Shown here in pieces: positions 9,032-18,573 of a stretch of DNA of 64,000 nucleotides (position 1 is its first letter; every line of letters begins with the position of its first letter). Source of the stretch: Gemmata massiliana (lineage in GTDB: Bacteria > Planctomycetota > Planctomycetia > Gemmatales > Gemmataceae); the NCBI RefSeq assembly GCF_901538265.1, contig NZ_LR593886.1, positions 9,941,738 to 10,005,737 of the forward strand, given 5' to 3'. The notes under the pieces are model-generated. The model was not told the origin of the DNA, ran no database searches, and worked only from the letters and a program-made list of their open reading frames with translations. Position numbers and translations under genes: made by a program.

Positions 9032-9478
9032 TCAAGGCAGCGTGATAACGGGTACTTCCTGGTCCGGCTGTTTGCTCACCGTGAACTTGTGCGGTGACCG
9101 CTCTGGTTTGGCCAGTTTACCGACGAGTTGATCCCCGCCCTCTGGCTCGAACGGTGTTTTCTTCGGCACGGGCCAAGTGATCGTGATGATGTAATCACCC
9201 GCAGGTGCCCCGTCGCCCTCGGCATAAGTGGTGAGCGCGTAATTCCCCTGCTCGTCCGCGCGCGCGATGGGCCGCGCTGGATCTTTGGGATCTGGTGTCA
9301 CCGGATTGAACGTGACCACCGCTCCGACTGCGGGCTTCTTGTTCGCTGCGAACACCTGACCACGAACCTTGTAAACAGACTTGCGCCCGTCCCCACCGCA
9401 CCCCGCAGCGAGAACGGGCAGTGCGAAGGCCAACAGCAAAACGCCCCGCACGCGAGCGGGGCGAAGTCGCGTGAACAT
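9032..9478 (-). CDS. Small lipoprotein with carboxypeptidase-regulatory-like fold
   Basis: 148 residues. A basic N-terminus and hydrophobic stretch end in a lipobox, LAAGC, so it is probably lipid-anchored. The mature part (VRGQVFAANKKPAVGAVVTF, then a segment ending DEQGNYALTTY) has the look of a carboxypeptidase-regulatory-like beta-sandwich, a type commonly found just downstream of DUF1559 genes in planctomycetes. It starts 24 bases after the DUF1559 stop. Probably a periplasmic or surface accessory of that pseudopilin-like protein; exact role unknown. Confidence 0.8.
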   Translation of the reverse strand: MFTRLRPARVRGVLLLAFALPVLAAGCGGDGRKSVYKVRGQVFAANKKPAVGAVVTFNPVTPDPKDPARPIARADEQGNYALTTYAEGDGAPAGDYIITITWPVPKKTPFEPEGGDQLVGKLAKPERSPHKFTVSKQPDQEVPVITLP

Positions 9479-9502
9479 CTTTGGTTCCTGTTGCAGTGCG
9501 AA

Positions 9503-10420
9503 TTAGCTGTTGGGCACCACTTCGCCGTTCCGGGCCGTAATTTGTGCAGCCAGAGCGCGAATATCGACGCTCGCGGTCAGGAATCGCACCGAACCATCGC
9601 ACATCAACACGTTGGCCCCGCCACTGTGGAACGAGTACAAGCCGTAGTCGTTCGAGCAATTGACGCCGCACGTTCCTGGTCCGGTCGTGCCGTCGGAAGA
9701 ACTGCCCCACAGCGACGACCCGCTGCTAGTGGCGTCGGCCCAACCGCCCTCACCGCCATAGAACCCCGTCAGCGTGGTGCCGGTATCCTTCCCGGCGCGG
9801 TAGAGCTTGTTCTTGCCCGCGACTTCGGCCAGGAGAACGGTGTTTGAAGTGCCGTCGGTCACACTGAGGATCGAAGACTTCTTGTCGCGCTGGAGTGGGC
9901 CGCCCAGATCACCCGTCAAACTGAGGTACTGGCCGAGGTACTGACTCACCCCGGCAAGCGGTGTGTAGTCGGCTGCGAACGCTTGCCAACTCGTGGAGGG
10001 GTAACCGGGGTAGTTAAACGTGTACGAGTACGGCCCGGTTCGTTCCGGTACCGACGGGCAGAGGAACATCTTGATCTTGGTGTTCGCGACGGGCTGGTTC
10101 GTGCCGTAGTAGAACGGCATGGCAAAGCTGTACTGGCGGTACAAGTTGTCTTGCTCGATGTACGGGAGCAAGAAGATGCCCCAACCTACCGTTGTGTACG
10201 GGTCTTGGATCATCGACGGCGCAAACGCGGAGTCATTCGCTCCGGCATAAGCGTGATACGCGATCCCGCACTGCTTAAGGTTGTTCTGGCAACTCATGCG
10301 CGCTGCGGCCTCTCGCACCTTCTGCACCGCGGGCAGGAGTAGGCCAATCAAGATCGCAATGATCGCAATCACGACAAGTAACTCGATTAGTGTGAATCCC
10401 TTATTCCGACCGCGAAACAT
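9503..10420 (-). CDS. DUF1559 prepilin-like protein (H-X9-DG type)
   Basis: About 305 residues. The N-terminus is a type IV prepilin/pseudopilin signal, [17 protein letters not shown], followed by [16 protein letters not shown], which is the DUF1559 hallmark. Near the C-terminus, [18 protein letters not shown] fits the H-X9-DG motif. The family is hugely expanded in planctomycetes and its proteins are thought to be exported like pseudopilins. Two ATGs are possible (10432 and 10420); 10420 is preferred because GAGG lies seven bases upstream of it. It heads the operon with the lipoprotein and MFS genes. Confidence 0.88.
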   Translation of the reverse strand: MFRGRNKGFTLIELLVVIAIIAILIGLLLPAVQKVREAAARMSCQNNLKQCGIAYHAYAGANDSAFAPSMIQDPYTTVGWGIFLLPYIEQDNLYRQYSFAMPFYYGTNQPVANTKIKMFLCPSVPERTGPYSYTFNYPGYPSTSWQAFAADYTPLAGVSQYLGQYLSLTGDLGGPLQRDKKSSILSVTDGTSNTVLLAEVAGKNKLYRAGKDTGTTLTGFYGGEGGWADATSSGSSLWGSSSDGTTGPGTCGVNCSNDYGLYSFHSGGANVLMCDGSVRFLTASVDIRALAAQITARNGEVVPNS

Positions 10421-10873
10421 GATGTGCCTCATTGGATGAGCGAACCGCGGGAGGGAGGACAGCCAAGTTACCGACGCTGTCAGCGCCCGCGTTCAACACA
10501 ACTGCTACCTCTGCTGGCAACAACCCGCGCAGGACGATGAACCCGTCGCACTCGAACGCAACCCGGTGTGGTTCGCATACCGCGGTCAGAACCGCCACGC
10601 TGCTTGTGCCAGCTCCGTGTAACATAATGAGACAAGGGCACACGTCATGATTATGTGACGCTATAGGCGCGTCAAGTATTCGAGAGCACTGCGTGAGCAA
10701 GCGTAAGAACTCACTCCGTCGAAGTGACGAACTCAACCACCGCCAACGCGCTGCGGCGACCTATTTCGAGTAGCTTGAACGGCCAAAATTAGGGAGGATT
10801 TGTGGAAAGGGATCGGGAGTAAGACGTCTTTACAACTGTACCCCAAATCTCAGTTCTTTTTGGTACCGCCGAG
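10421..10873. other. Intergenic region between divergent genes
   Basis: About 450 bases. An open frame on the minus strand (10401-10736) overlaps the DUF1559 start, has no family character and is not called. No hairpins or recognisable promoter boxes stand out. It should contain promoters for both flanking genes. Confidence 0.35.
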
Positions 10874-12424
10874 ATGAACGCGATCCTTCTTCCAGCGATT
10901 CTGCTTGCTTGCACCGCAGACGACGCTCCGCCCGCGCCAAAACTGCCGCTGGGCAAAGACACGACATACGTCACCGGCCCCCTCGACAAGCACGGGTACA
11001 TCGATTACGAGGCTGCACTCAATGCCGAACTGAGTAAGGGAATTACACCGGAAAAGAACGCCAACGCGCTACTCGCCCTCGCGTTCGGTCCCGCACCCGA
11101 AGGTGGTGACGGCATCCCACTCGATTACTACCGGTGGCTTGATGTTCCCGTTCCACCGAAACAGGGCGATTACTTCGTCAACATCTACGCCTACGTCCAC
11201 AACAAGCTCGGTATCTCTGGTGACCGGCTGGAAGCGGTTTTTGATGCTCAAAGTCGCTTCTCACAGCGCCCGTGGGCGTCGAAAGACTGCCCCCCGCTCG
11301 CCGAGTGGCTGGAAGCCAACCAAAAGCCTCTGGCACTCGCTATCGAAGGCCTAAAGCGACCGGAATACTTCAACCCGCTCGTGTCGCGCCGGAAAGAAGG
11401 CGATCCGAGTAACCTGATCGGCGCGTTACTCCACACCGTCCAGAAGTATCGCGAACTGGCGTCCGCACTCACGGCTCGCGCCATGCTCCGGCTGCAAGAA
11501 AAGAAGTTCGACGAGGCGTGGCAAGATCTGCTCGCGTGTCACCGCTTGGGCCGGTTCGTTACGCGCGGCGGCACGCTGATCGAATCACTCGTCGGCATTG
11601 CCATCGGCCAAATTGCCAGCAACGCAACGGTGACCTACCTCGAACGCGCCGACCTTACGTCCAAACAAGCTATGCAGTGCCAAAAAGACCTACGCGACCT
11701 CCCGCGCGGCACGGCACTGACCGACAAAATTGGCGTTAGCGAGCGCATGATGGGACTCGATGCGCTCCAGTTGATTCGTCGTGGAGGCGCGGGTGGACTA
11801 GCGGGACTCGTGGGGAACGAGGCCCCTCCTATCGCGGACGAGAAGAAGGCGCTCGAAATGATGGACTGGACCGCGGTTATGCAAACGATGAACAAGTGGT
11901 ACGATCGCCTCGGCGCGGCAACGAAAATCAAAGACCGCGCCGCGCGCGACAAGGAATTCAAGAAAATCGCGGAGGAATATCAGGTAACCAAGAAGGATCT
12001 GGCAGACCCGGAGAAGATGAAGAAACTCTTGGACGGTAAGGACGGCGGAAAAGTGGTCGGTAAGGCGCTGGGGGACGTTCTGATGGGTCTACTATCCCCG
12101 GCCCTCGAAAAGGTGCAGTCGGCCCACGACCGTTCACGTCAAGTAGACACCAACCTCCAGATCGCGTTCGCGCTGGCGGCCTACAACAAGGACCACGGGC
12201 GCTACCCGGCCAAGCTCACCGACCTCACGCCCAAGTACCTCGCCAACGTGCCCGATGACGTCTTCGTGGACAAGCCACTGACTTACAAACCAAGCGAGAA
12301 GGGCTACTTGTTCTATAGCGTCGGCGTCAACGGTAAGGACGATGGCGGCAGCGGTTACAGCGACGACCCACCTGGCGACGACCTCCGGGTCAAGATGCCA
12401 CAGCCCGAGTTGAAGAAGAAATAG
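10874..12424 (+). CDS. Exported protein of unknown function with pseudopilin-like C-terminal segment
   Basis: 516 residues. A short hydrophobic N-terminus (ILLPAILLACTADD) looks like a signal or weak lipobox, suggesting export. The body is largely helical and polar with no family I can name. Near the C-terminus, a stretch beginning AAYNKDHGRYPAKLTDLTPK and running to the glycine/aspartate-rich GVNGKDDGGSG resembles the beta region of type II secretion pseudopilins (GspG-like), a combination I know from planctomycete hypothetical proteins. It ends just before a long palindrome that probably terminates transcription. Function unknown. Confidence 0.8.
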   Translation: MNAILLPAILLACTADDAPPAPKLPLGKDTTYVTGPLDKHGYIDYEAALNAELSKGITPEKNANALLALAFGPAPEGGDGIPLDYYRWLDVPVPPKQGDYFVNIYAYVHNKLGISGDRLEAVFDAQSRFSQRPWASKDCPPLAEWLEANQKPLALAIEGLKRPEYFNPLVSRRKEGDPSNLIGALLHTVQKYRELASALTARAMLRLQEKKFDEAWQDLLACHRLGRFVTRGGTLIESLVGIAIGQIASNATVTYLERADLTSKQAMQCQKDLRDLPRGTALTDKIGVSERMMGLDALQLIRRGGAGGLAGLVGNEAPPIADEKKALEMMDWTAVMQTMNKWYDRLGAATKIKDRAARDKEFKKIAEEYQVTKKDLADPEKMKKLLDGKDGGKVVGKALGDVLMGLLSPALEKVQSAHDRSRQVDTNLQIAFALAAYNKDHGRYPAKLTDLTPKYLANVPDDVFVDKPLTYKPSEKGYLFYSVGVNGKDDGGSGYSDDPPGDDLRVKMPQPELKKK

Positions 12425-12451
12425 GCAATTTCCGCACTCTGCTGCCAAAAA

Positions 12452-12509
12452 ATACATACGAATCGGGTCTCCGAGTGACATGTCACTCGGAGACCCGATT
12501 CGTATGTAT
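12452..12509. terminator. 58-base perfect palindrome, probable bidirectional terminator
   Basis: Two 29-base arms (12452-12480 and 12481-12509) are exact reverse complements with no spacer. It lies between the stop of the convergent genes ending at 12424 (+) and 12523 (-). An A-run flanks the left side. Transcripts from either strand would form a very stable hairpin, fitting a shared terminator, although no long U-tract follows. Confidence 0.75.
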
Positions 12510-12522
12510 CATCAACTTGTAC

Positions 12523-14523
12523 TTACACTTCGGTTGCGCTGAGCGGTTCAGGAGTCGCAATCGGAGCGGGGGTGACCGCGGTGTTACCGGCCAAGAGCGA
12601 GTGCCGGTTGATCCCCTTCTCTTCCAGCTTCTTCAGTTTGGTGTGGAGCGTGTCACGACTGATGTTCAGCAGTTTGGCCGCGTGACTCACGTTCCCGTTC
12701 GTCTGCTTCATAGCCCGACAAATAGCCCACGTCTCGATTTCGCTCATGTCCAGGCTCGGCGGCAGGTCCGGAGCCGTAGCGCCGGAAGTCACCGTCGGGG
12801 CCGCAACCAGTTCGGTCGTGCCGGTAAGCGGGATCGCGTCCGCTTCGATCGTGTCGCCTTCACTCATCACCGCGGCGCTCTCGATGGCCGCACGCAGTTG
12901 CCGCACGTTTCCGGGCCACGGGTAAGCCTGGAGCTTGCGCATCGCGGCTGCCGTGAGTTTGAACTTCCGCCGGCACTCGCTGGACACTTTCGCCAAGAAA
13001 AACGCGGCCAGTTCGGGGATGTCTTCCGGGTGCTCGCGCAACGGGGGGACGCGGATCGGGATCACCTTCAGCCGGAACATCAAGTCCTGGCGGAACCGTC
13101 CGGCCTTCACTTCCTTTTCGAGATCACGGTGCGTCGCGGCCACGATCCGCACGTCGGCCTTGATGTCGCCCGTCGCACCTACAGGGCGGAACGCCTTGCC
13201 TTCGATCACGCGGAGCAATTTCGCTTGGCACTCCAGCGAAAGTTCGCCCACTTCGTCGAGGAACAGCGTCCCTTCGTCCGCTTGCTGGAACAGACCGGGG
13301 TGATCGCGATCCGCACCGCTGAACGCCCCCTTCTTGTAACCAAATAGTTCCGCTTCGAGCAGTGTCGGTGCGATGGCCGCACAATTCACCACAACGAGCG
13401 GTCCTTCGGCCCGGCGACTATTCCGGTGCAGTGCCAGCGCTACGAGTTCCTTTCCGGACCCGCTCTCGCCCTGCACGAGCACCGTGAACGGCTGCGGCGC
13501 AGCGCGCAAAATCTGCTGGCGCAAGTGGATAACAGCGTTGCTGCCGCCGATGATGTCGTCGGCCGCGGGCGTGTGAGTACGCAGACGCGAGTTTTCGGCT
13601 TCAAGGGTGCGTCGGGTACGCAGGATTTCCAGCCCGTGAGCCAGGAACCCGGCGACGGCCTCAATGAACCGCACGTCGCGCTCCACGAACGCACGCCCGG
13701 AGCGATACACGTGCAGCGTGGCGAACGGCTCGCCGGACGCCTTGAGTGGGATGCAAATTGCGTCCGCGAAAGAAGATAGCGAATCCGTCGGCGGGTGTGC
13801 GGCGCTGAGGTCCGGGAACAGCCAGATCGTTTTGCCGTTCTTCTGGGCCTGCGCGGTGAGTCGGCGGCTGAGCGGAATGTCGATCGCGGCCGATTCGGGC
13901 ATCACGATCTTGGGACCGGGGTCTTCCGGGTCGAGGCTCAGGTACCCCGCGAGTTTCGCGGCGGTCTGGTTCAGAATCGAGCGCAGGGCGAACCCGATAA
14001 GATCGTGCGGGGTCTTGGTTTCGACCGCGCCGGTCATGAACTTGCACAGCGCGGTGAGTTCGTCTACCCGGAGCTGTTTGGCGGTCTGGTCCGGCGGGAG
14101 GTCGTTCGGTAGGAGCCGGTCGAGCGGGAGTTCGTGGACCTTTGTGGCGTTGTGCGGCCCCTCGTTCACCGTCTTGATGTTTGGCATCGTGGCCGGCGCG
14201 TCTTTGACCGGCTTCGGCGGGCTCTTCGGTTCGAGAACGAACTTGAGCACCACCTCGCCGATCTTAACCCGCTGCCCGTCGCTCAGTTCGACCGCGCCGT
14301 TCACCCGGTGCCCGTCCACGCGGGTGCCGTTCAGCCCGAAATCGCGAACGTGCCAGCGCCCGTCCTCGAAGTAGATCTTCGCGTGGGTCCGACTCGCCAT
14401 CTCGTCGCGTAGCACGACGGTATTATCCCGGCTGCGGCCAAGCGTGACCGGCTGCCCGGACGGGGACAGATCGAGAGTCGGCGGTACGCATTCTCCACCT
14501 TCGAGAGTGAGGCGCGCGCGCAT
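12523..14523 (-). CDS. FHA-GAF-AAA+-Fis sigma54-dependent transcription activator
   Basis: 666 residues. An FHA domain (about 25-98; LGRSRDNTVVLRD, then TRVDGHRV) is followed by a GAF-like domain (about 150-305), an AAA+ sigma54-interaction domain (about 325-560) and a Fis-type HTH (about 600-645; ISRDTLHTKLKKL). Walker A is GESGSGKE at 352-359, Walker B TLFLDEVGE at 419-427. The loop that contacts sigma54 reads GAFSGA at 399-404 instead of the usual GAFTGA. FHA implies activation by a phosphothreonine partner, probably a Ser/Thr kinase, and GAF implies a small ligand; no receiver domain is present. Target promoters are unknown. Confidence 0.93.
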   Translation of the reverse strand: MRARLTLEGGECVPPTLDLSPSGQPVTLGRSRDNTVVLRDEMASRTHAKIYFEDGRWHVRDFGLNGTRVDGHRVNGAVELSDGQRVKIGEVVLKFVLEPKSPPKPVKDAPATMPNIKTVNEGPHNATKVHELPLDRLLPNDLPPDQTAKQLRVDELTALCKFMTGAVETKTPHDLIGFALRSILNQTAAKLAGYLSLDPEDPGPKIVMPESAAIDIPLSRRLTAQAQKNGKTIWLFPDLSAAHPPTDSLSSFADAICIPLKASGEPFATLHVYRSGRAFVERDVRFIEAVAGFLAHGLEILRTRRTLEAENSRLRTHTPAADDIIGGSNAVIHLRQQILRAAPQPFTVLVQGESGSGKELVALALHRNSRRAEGPLVVVNCAAIAPTLLEAELFGYKKGAFSGADRDHPGLFQQADEGTLFLDEVGELSLECQAKLLRVIEGKAFRPVGATGDIKADVRIVAATHRDLEKEVKAGRFRQDLMFRLKVIPIRVPPLREHPEDIPELAAFFLAKVSSECRRKFKLTAAAMRKLQAYPWPGNVRQLRAAIESAAVMSEGDTIEADAIPLTGTTELVAAPTVTSGATAPDLPPSLDMSEIETWAICRAMKQTNGNVSHAAKLLNISRDTLHTKLKKLEEKGINRHSLLAGNTAVTPAPIATPEPLSATEV

Positions 14524-14847
14524 CGTGACTACGCTCCAGCAGAGGGCCGCCGTCGGACGACACCAGAATGGCGAGAAGACGGCTGCGACGGCCCCCAGAA
14601 CAACCGTTCGCTACGGAAAACTTTAGCACGCATTTTGCTTTGCGGAAGCCCCGTCGTGGGGTTCCCGTATCCCGCCCGCAGAACTAAGGTGAACAGCGAA
14701 GGCAAAATACGCACAATAAACCCGAGAACGCGCACAGAATAAACACGAATCGCGAAACCGATTCCGCCCGCCGCGCTGAGAAACACATTCGCACGGCCAA
14801 GAAAGTGCGATTCGTATTTGCCGCTCGCACACCAATTGAGGCTCGAA
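14524..14847. other. Intergenic region upstream of divergent sigma54 activator and leuD
   Basis: About 320 bases with moderate A+T. No gene or strong hairpin is visible. Regulatory sites for both genes are expected here, but no promoter can be placed confidently. Confidence 0.3.
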
Positions 14848-15417
14848 ATGCAAAACCACATCGAAGGCGTCGCATACGTTTTGGGCGACAACATCGACAC
14901 CGACCAGATCATCCCGGCCCAGTACCTGACGTACAACCCGTCGATCGCGGCGGAGTACAAAATGTTCGGGAAGTACGCCCTCAGCGGTGTTCCCGAAGCC
15001 GCTGCGGGGCTGCCCAAGGGTCACGTCCCGTTCCACCCGCCCACCGGTGACGGGTTCGTCTCGCCGTACAAGATCATCATCGGCGGGAAGAACTTCGGCT
15101 GCGGTTCCAGTCGCGAGCACGCCCCGATCGCACTGGCCGCCGCGGGCGTGGTCGCGGTGGTCGCAGAATTCTACGCACGCATCTTCTACCGAAACAGTGT
15201 GAACGGCGGGTATTTGGTCCCGCTCGAAGCGAAAGAGCGGCTCATCGACCGCATCTGCACCGGCGACAAACTCGTCATCGACATCGCCGCGGGCACGCTC
15301 AAGAACGAGACGAGCGACGAAACGTTCTCGCTGCTCCCGCTGGGCGAAGTCGCCCCGATTCTCGAAGCCGGCGGCCTGTTCCCATACGCGAAGAAAGTGG
15401 GAATGTTGGCGAGCTGA
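14848..15417 (+). CDS. leuD: 3-isopropylmalate dehydratase small subunit
   Basis: 189 residues, the usual length for bacterial/archaeal-type small subunits. The swivel-domain motifs GDNIDTDQIIPAQYL (13-27) and FGCGSSREHAPIAL are present. With the large subunit LeuC it isomerises 2-isopropylmalate to 3-isopropylmalate in leucine biosynthesis; homoaconitase-like use cannot be excluded. The ATG at 14848 was chosen over 14818 because GAGG lies eight bases upstream and the fold begins here. No leuC is in the window, so the subunits are encoded apart. A nested hairpin follows. Confidence 0.9.
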   Translation: MQNHIEGVAYVLGDNIDTDQIIPAQYLTYNPSIAAEYKMFGKYALSGVPEAAAGLPKGHVPFHPPTGDGFVSPYKIIIGGKNFGCGSSREHAPIALAAAGVVAVVAEFYARIFYRNSVNGGYLVPLEAKERLIDRICTGDKLVIDIAAGTLKNETSDETFSLLPLGEVAPILEAGGLFPYAKKVGMLAS

Positions 15418-15468
15418 ATCTCGCAAATTGAGTCGAGCCATCTGACTACAGGCGCTCTCACAATTACA

Positions 15469-15509
15469 CGCGACTCGAATTGCGAATCACGTTCGCCATT
15501 CGAGTCGCG
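15469..15509 (+). terminator. Nested hairpin downstream of leuD
   Basis: Twelve-base perfect arms (15469-15480 and 15498-15509) enclose a second small stem (GCGAA/TTCGC). It lies 50 bases after the leuD stop and is followed by CTGTTTC, giving only a weak U-tract. Probable terminator; it could serve either strand. Confidence 0.55.
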
Positions 15510-15917
15510 CTGTTTCAAGCGACCACATCCAGACTATTTAATCTCATTTATCTAACTGCGATAGTTGGCAAATTTGAGCCGGAAATGCTAACACTGACAC
15601 CCATTTCACTCAAAAAATACGAAACCTCGTGGTGCGGAACTCCTTATTTTCCCAGCCCGTCCGTGTTTGAGGCTAACAAATGCTAACCTTCTGGGGAGGG
15701 CCACCGCACACGATCGCGGAGAGCGATTGGTGAGTGAGTAATCGCGTACCCGCTGCCCCTCGCAAGTGCCCAAATACCCCGTCCACATTCTGATGGCAGC
15801 TATACAGGAAATTAACATACGTACATCATATTTGCAATACCAAATCTGTAAGCGGCCACGATGCCGGTGGTTCCGGGCGAACGGCCGATGCCAGGCGGCC
15901 GGTGAGAGTGGAAGCGA
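15510..15917. other. AT-rich intergenic region
   Basis: About 400 bases, AT-rich between 15530 and 15680, with no convincing gene. It holds CTAACAAATGCTAAC at 15673-15687, related to the repeat at 1435-1449. It lies downstream of both leuD and the P450 gene, so no promoter is required here. Confidence 0.35.
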
Positions 15918-17129
15918 TCAGAAGCGGACGGGCAATTTCTCCAGGCCGCGGACCCCGAAGCTGGGGCGCCACGTCAAGGCTTCGCTCGCGATCCCGAGCC
16001 GCAGGTCGGGCAACCGCCGCAACAGCGTCCCGAACGCGATCTCGCCTTCCAGCCGGGCCAGCGGCGCGCCCAAACAGTAATGGACGCCGTGCCCGAACGC
16101 GAGGTGCTTATTGTCCGGCCGGGTGATGTCGAGCGTGTCCGGGGACGGGAATCGGGCCGGATCGCGGTTGGCCGCCGTGATGATGACGAGCACCATCTCC
16201 CCCTTCGGGATGACCACGTCACCCACGCTCACGTCTGCCGCCGCGAACCGGAGGGTGGACGTTTTCACCGGCGAGGTGAACCGCAGCAGTTCCTCGACCG
16301 CGGACGGCATGAGCGTCGGGTCGGCCCGCAGTTTGGCGAGTTGGTCGGGGTGTTGTAACAGTGCCAGCACCCCGCTGCCGATCAGGTTCGCGGTGGTTTC
16401 GTAGCCGGCCACGAGCAGCACATATGCCATCCCCTGCAACTCGTCCTTGCTCAGCTTGTCCCCCGCCTCCTCTGCCTGAACCAGTCCAGTGATCAGATCC
16501 TCCGTCGGCATCCGCCGACGCTCCTCGAACCGGCCCTCCAGGTACTGCGCCAGACCCTCTAACGCCGCGACCGCCGCCGGGGTCGCGGGTTGCGGCGGGA
16601 TCGCGGTAAGGATCGCGTCGGACCACTCGCGGAACTGGTCGCGGTCGGCCACCGGGACGCCGAGCATCTCGGCGATGACGGTGATCGGCAACGGGAAGGC
16701 GTACTCGTCGATCACGTTCATCTCACCGCGGCCGGCGACCGCGTCCAGGAGGGCGTCGGCGATCGCTTGAACGCGCGGCCGCAGTTGCTCGACCATCCGC
16801 GGGGTGAACGCCTTCGACACCAGCCGCCGGAGCCGGGTGTGATCGGGCGCGTCGCGTGAGAGCATGTTGGTGCGGGCGTACCGCGTCGACTGGGGGCGAA
16901 CCGGCATCCGGGCGAGTTGCTCCGGCGAGCAAGCGTTCCGCGGATCTTTGACCATCCGCGGATCGCTGAACACCGCCTCGACGTCGTCGTACCGGGTGAG
17001 CAGCCACACCGTTTGTCCGTCGAGCAGCACGGCCTGTTGGACGGGGACCGTCTGCCGCAATCGGGCGTAGTAGGCGTGCGGATCCGCCACGTATTGTGGG
17101 TCGAACGGGTTGAATAGTGGTAGGGACAT
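15918..17129 (-). CDS. Cytochrome P450 (bacterial class I type)
   Basis: 403 residues, typical of soluble bacterial P450s. The I-helix oxygen-activation motif AGYETT is at 241-246, the K-helix ExxR at 280-283 (ELLR), and the heme loop FGHGVHYCLG carries the thiolate ligand Cys352. The start at 17129 gives the family's normal N-terminus (LFNPFDPQYVADPHAYYARL). It would hydroxylate or epoxidise a small substrate using electrons from a ferredoxin and reductase, neither of which is nearby. It stands alone, so no pathway can be proposed; the overall look is closest to macrolide/terpenoid-type CYP107-like enzymes. Confidence 0.93.
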   Translation of the reverse strand: MSLPLFNPFDPQYVADPHAYYARLRQTVPVQQAVLLDGQTVWLLTRYDDVEAVFSDPRMVKDPRNACSPEQLARMPVRPQSTRYARTNMLSRDAPDHTRLRRLVSKAFTPRMVEQLRPRVQAIADALLDAVAGRGEMNVIDEYAFPLPITVIAEMLGVPVADRDQFREWSDAILTAIPPQPATPAAVAALEGLAQYLEGRFEERRRMPTEDLITGLVQAEEAGDKLSKDELQGMAYVLLVAGYETTANLIGSGVLALLQHPDQLAKLRADPTLMPSAVEELLRFTSPVKTSTLRFAAADVSVGDVVIPKGEMVLVIITAANRDPARFPSPDTLDITRPDNKHLAFGHGVHYCLGAPLARLEGEIAFGTLLRRLPDLRLGIASEALTWRPSFGVRGLEKLPVRF

Positions 17130-17344
17130 ACCGCCGTCTCCGCCCCCAATTGACAGCGTGCCGAACCAATGATGATGCGAACTGGCCTAACACGCAGGAT
17201 ACCGGCCCCGGCTCGCTCCCCGCAACTCCTTTCCCCAACCACTCTGCGGCTCGTTGCTCACCGTTCGAGCGCCCGTTTTGAATCCGTTGATCCGGTTCGG
17301 TAAGCTGAAGCGCAGAGCAAAAGTGTTCTCGCGAGGCGCCCGAA

Positions 17345-17803
17345 ATGACCCGCACCGACCGCGACCATTTGCGCGTCCTGTCGATCTGCCATTATGTGCT
17401 CGCCGGGCTGTGTTTTGTCGCCGGGTGCTTCCCGATCATTCACCTCGTCGTCGGGATCATGATCGTCAATAACGAGTTCGGTCCGCCGCCCCAACAAGCA
17501 AACGCCCCCGGTCCTCCGCCGGAAATATTTGGGTGGCTGTTCATTGGCGTCGCCGCGACCATGATTGCCTCCTTTTGGGCGCTGGCCGTGGGGTTGATCG
17601 TGGCCGGGCGCTGCCTGAGCCGGCGAAAGTCGCGCACGTTTTGCATGGTCATGGCCGGTGCCGCGTGCCTGTTTCAGCCACTCGGTACGGCACTAGGGGT
17701 GTTTACCTTTATCGTCCTTGCTAGGCCGAGTGTGCGCGAGGCGTTTGAGCCGGCTCGTGAAGCACCGGAGCCGAACGAATTCGACCGGTACCATTCCGAG
17801 TAA
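17345..17803 (+). CDS. Small integral membrane protein of unknown function
   Basis: 152 residues with hydrophobic segments near 15-42, 62-90 and 98-125, separated by a proline-rich loop (GPPPQQANAPGPPPE). The C-terminal tail is charged and cytoplasmic in the likely topology. It resembles small membrane proteins often annotated as hypothetical in planctomycetes. It is divergent from the P450 gene with about 215 bases between. No function is proposed. Confidence 0.65.
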   Translation: MTRTDRDHLRVLSICHYVLAGLCFVAGCFPIIHLVVGIMIVNNEFGPPPQQANAPGPPPEIFGWLFIGVAATMIASFWALAVGLIVAGRCLSRRKSRTFCMVMAGAACLFQPLGTALGVFTFIVLARPSVREAFEPAREAPEPNEFDRYHSE

Positions 17804-17856
17804 TCGATGCGGTACTGTCGTGAGGCACTGGTCGTGAATTTCGCTCACAGGCCGCC

Positions 17857-18501
17857 TCACGTGAGGGGGACACCCATCGCGGCCAATTCGCGGCTCACCA
17901 TGTCCGAGTCCGCCTTCGGGTTGATCGCTCGAACTGTGGCTTCGTCGATCCGACACGACCCGTAGACTGCTTCGACGGGACCAGAAGGGACGTCCTTCCG
18001 ACTGTAATGCTCGCGTGCCCAACTCAAGTACGCGCCGGCGTCCAGGAAGATGTGATCGAGTAGGGTAGCGGACCACTCACCCTCGTCCGGCTCTTGAACT
18101 TCACCTCGCCACCAGCACTTGTCAGTTCGCCCCCGCCAGATGCAAAACGTCGTTTCCTCTCGGCGAAACTCAGGTTCCGCCAAGTGGGCCAGTAGTTCCC
18201 TGGGAGCTTCGTCGAGGACACCCGGCCACGCCCGGAATTCGTCCCGAACGTGTGGACTCATCGGAGACTCGTGGTCGAACCCCTTGATGAGGCACCCGTG
18301 CCGAGCATCCAGCAAACAGAGGAGCTCGTCCCCGGACCCGTGATCGAGCACCCCCACGTCCACCCCCACCAACCGTTCAGGTATGAACGTGTGGTAGCGC
18401 AAAGCAGGGTTTCGGCACAGCACCGTGTCCAAGATGCTCGACGCCAGCAGCCCCCAACGTAGGTCTTCGGGATGAGCCGTGAAGCCGGTATACGGGACCA
18501 T
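17857..18501 (-). CDS. Conserved-looking cytoplasmic protein of unknown function
   Basis: About 214 residues, acidic, rich in Trp, Glu and Asp, with no signal peptide or membrane segment. It has the appearance of a soluble globular protein of a conserved hypothetical family (segments CLIKGFDHESPMSPH and FCIWRGRTDKCWWRG), which I cannot name. A GTG at 18531 is also possible; the ATG at 18501 is preferred because AAAGG lies upstream. It stands between unrelated genes; function unknown. Confidence 0.6.
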   Translation of the reverse strand: MVPYTGFTAHPEDLRWGLLASSILDTVLCRNPALRYHTFIPERLVGVDVGVLDHGSGDELLCLLDARHGCLIKGFDHESPMSPHVRDEFRAWPGVLDEAPRELLAHLAEPEFRREETTFCIWRGRTDKCWWRGEVQEPDEGEWSATLLDHIFLDAGAYLSWAREHYSRKDVPSGPVEAVYGSCRIDEATVRAINPKADSDMVSRELAAMGVPLT

Positions 18502-18573
18502 ACCTATGCCTTTACTCTGTCCCCGGATCACGACGTGTCTAAACCAAGGCCGGCGACGGAAAGCAAATCGCCC

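Noticed and set aside
10401-10736. A 111-codon minus-strand frame upstream of DUF1559
   Set aside because: Overlaps the DUF1559 start in another frame and lacks a ribosome-binding site or family character.
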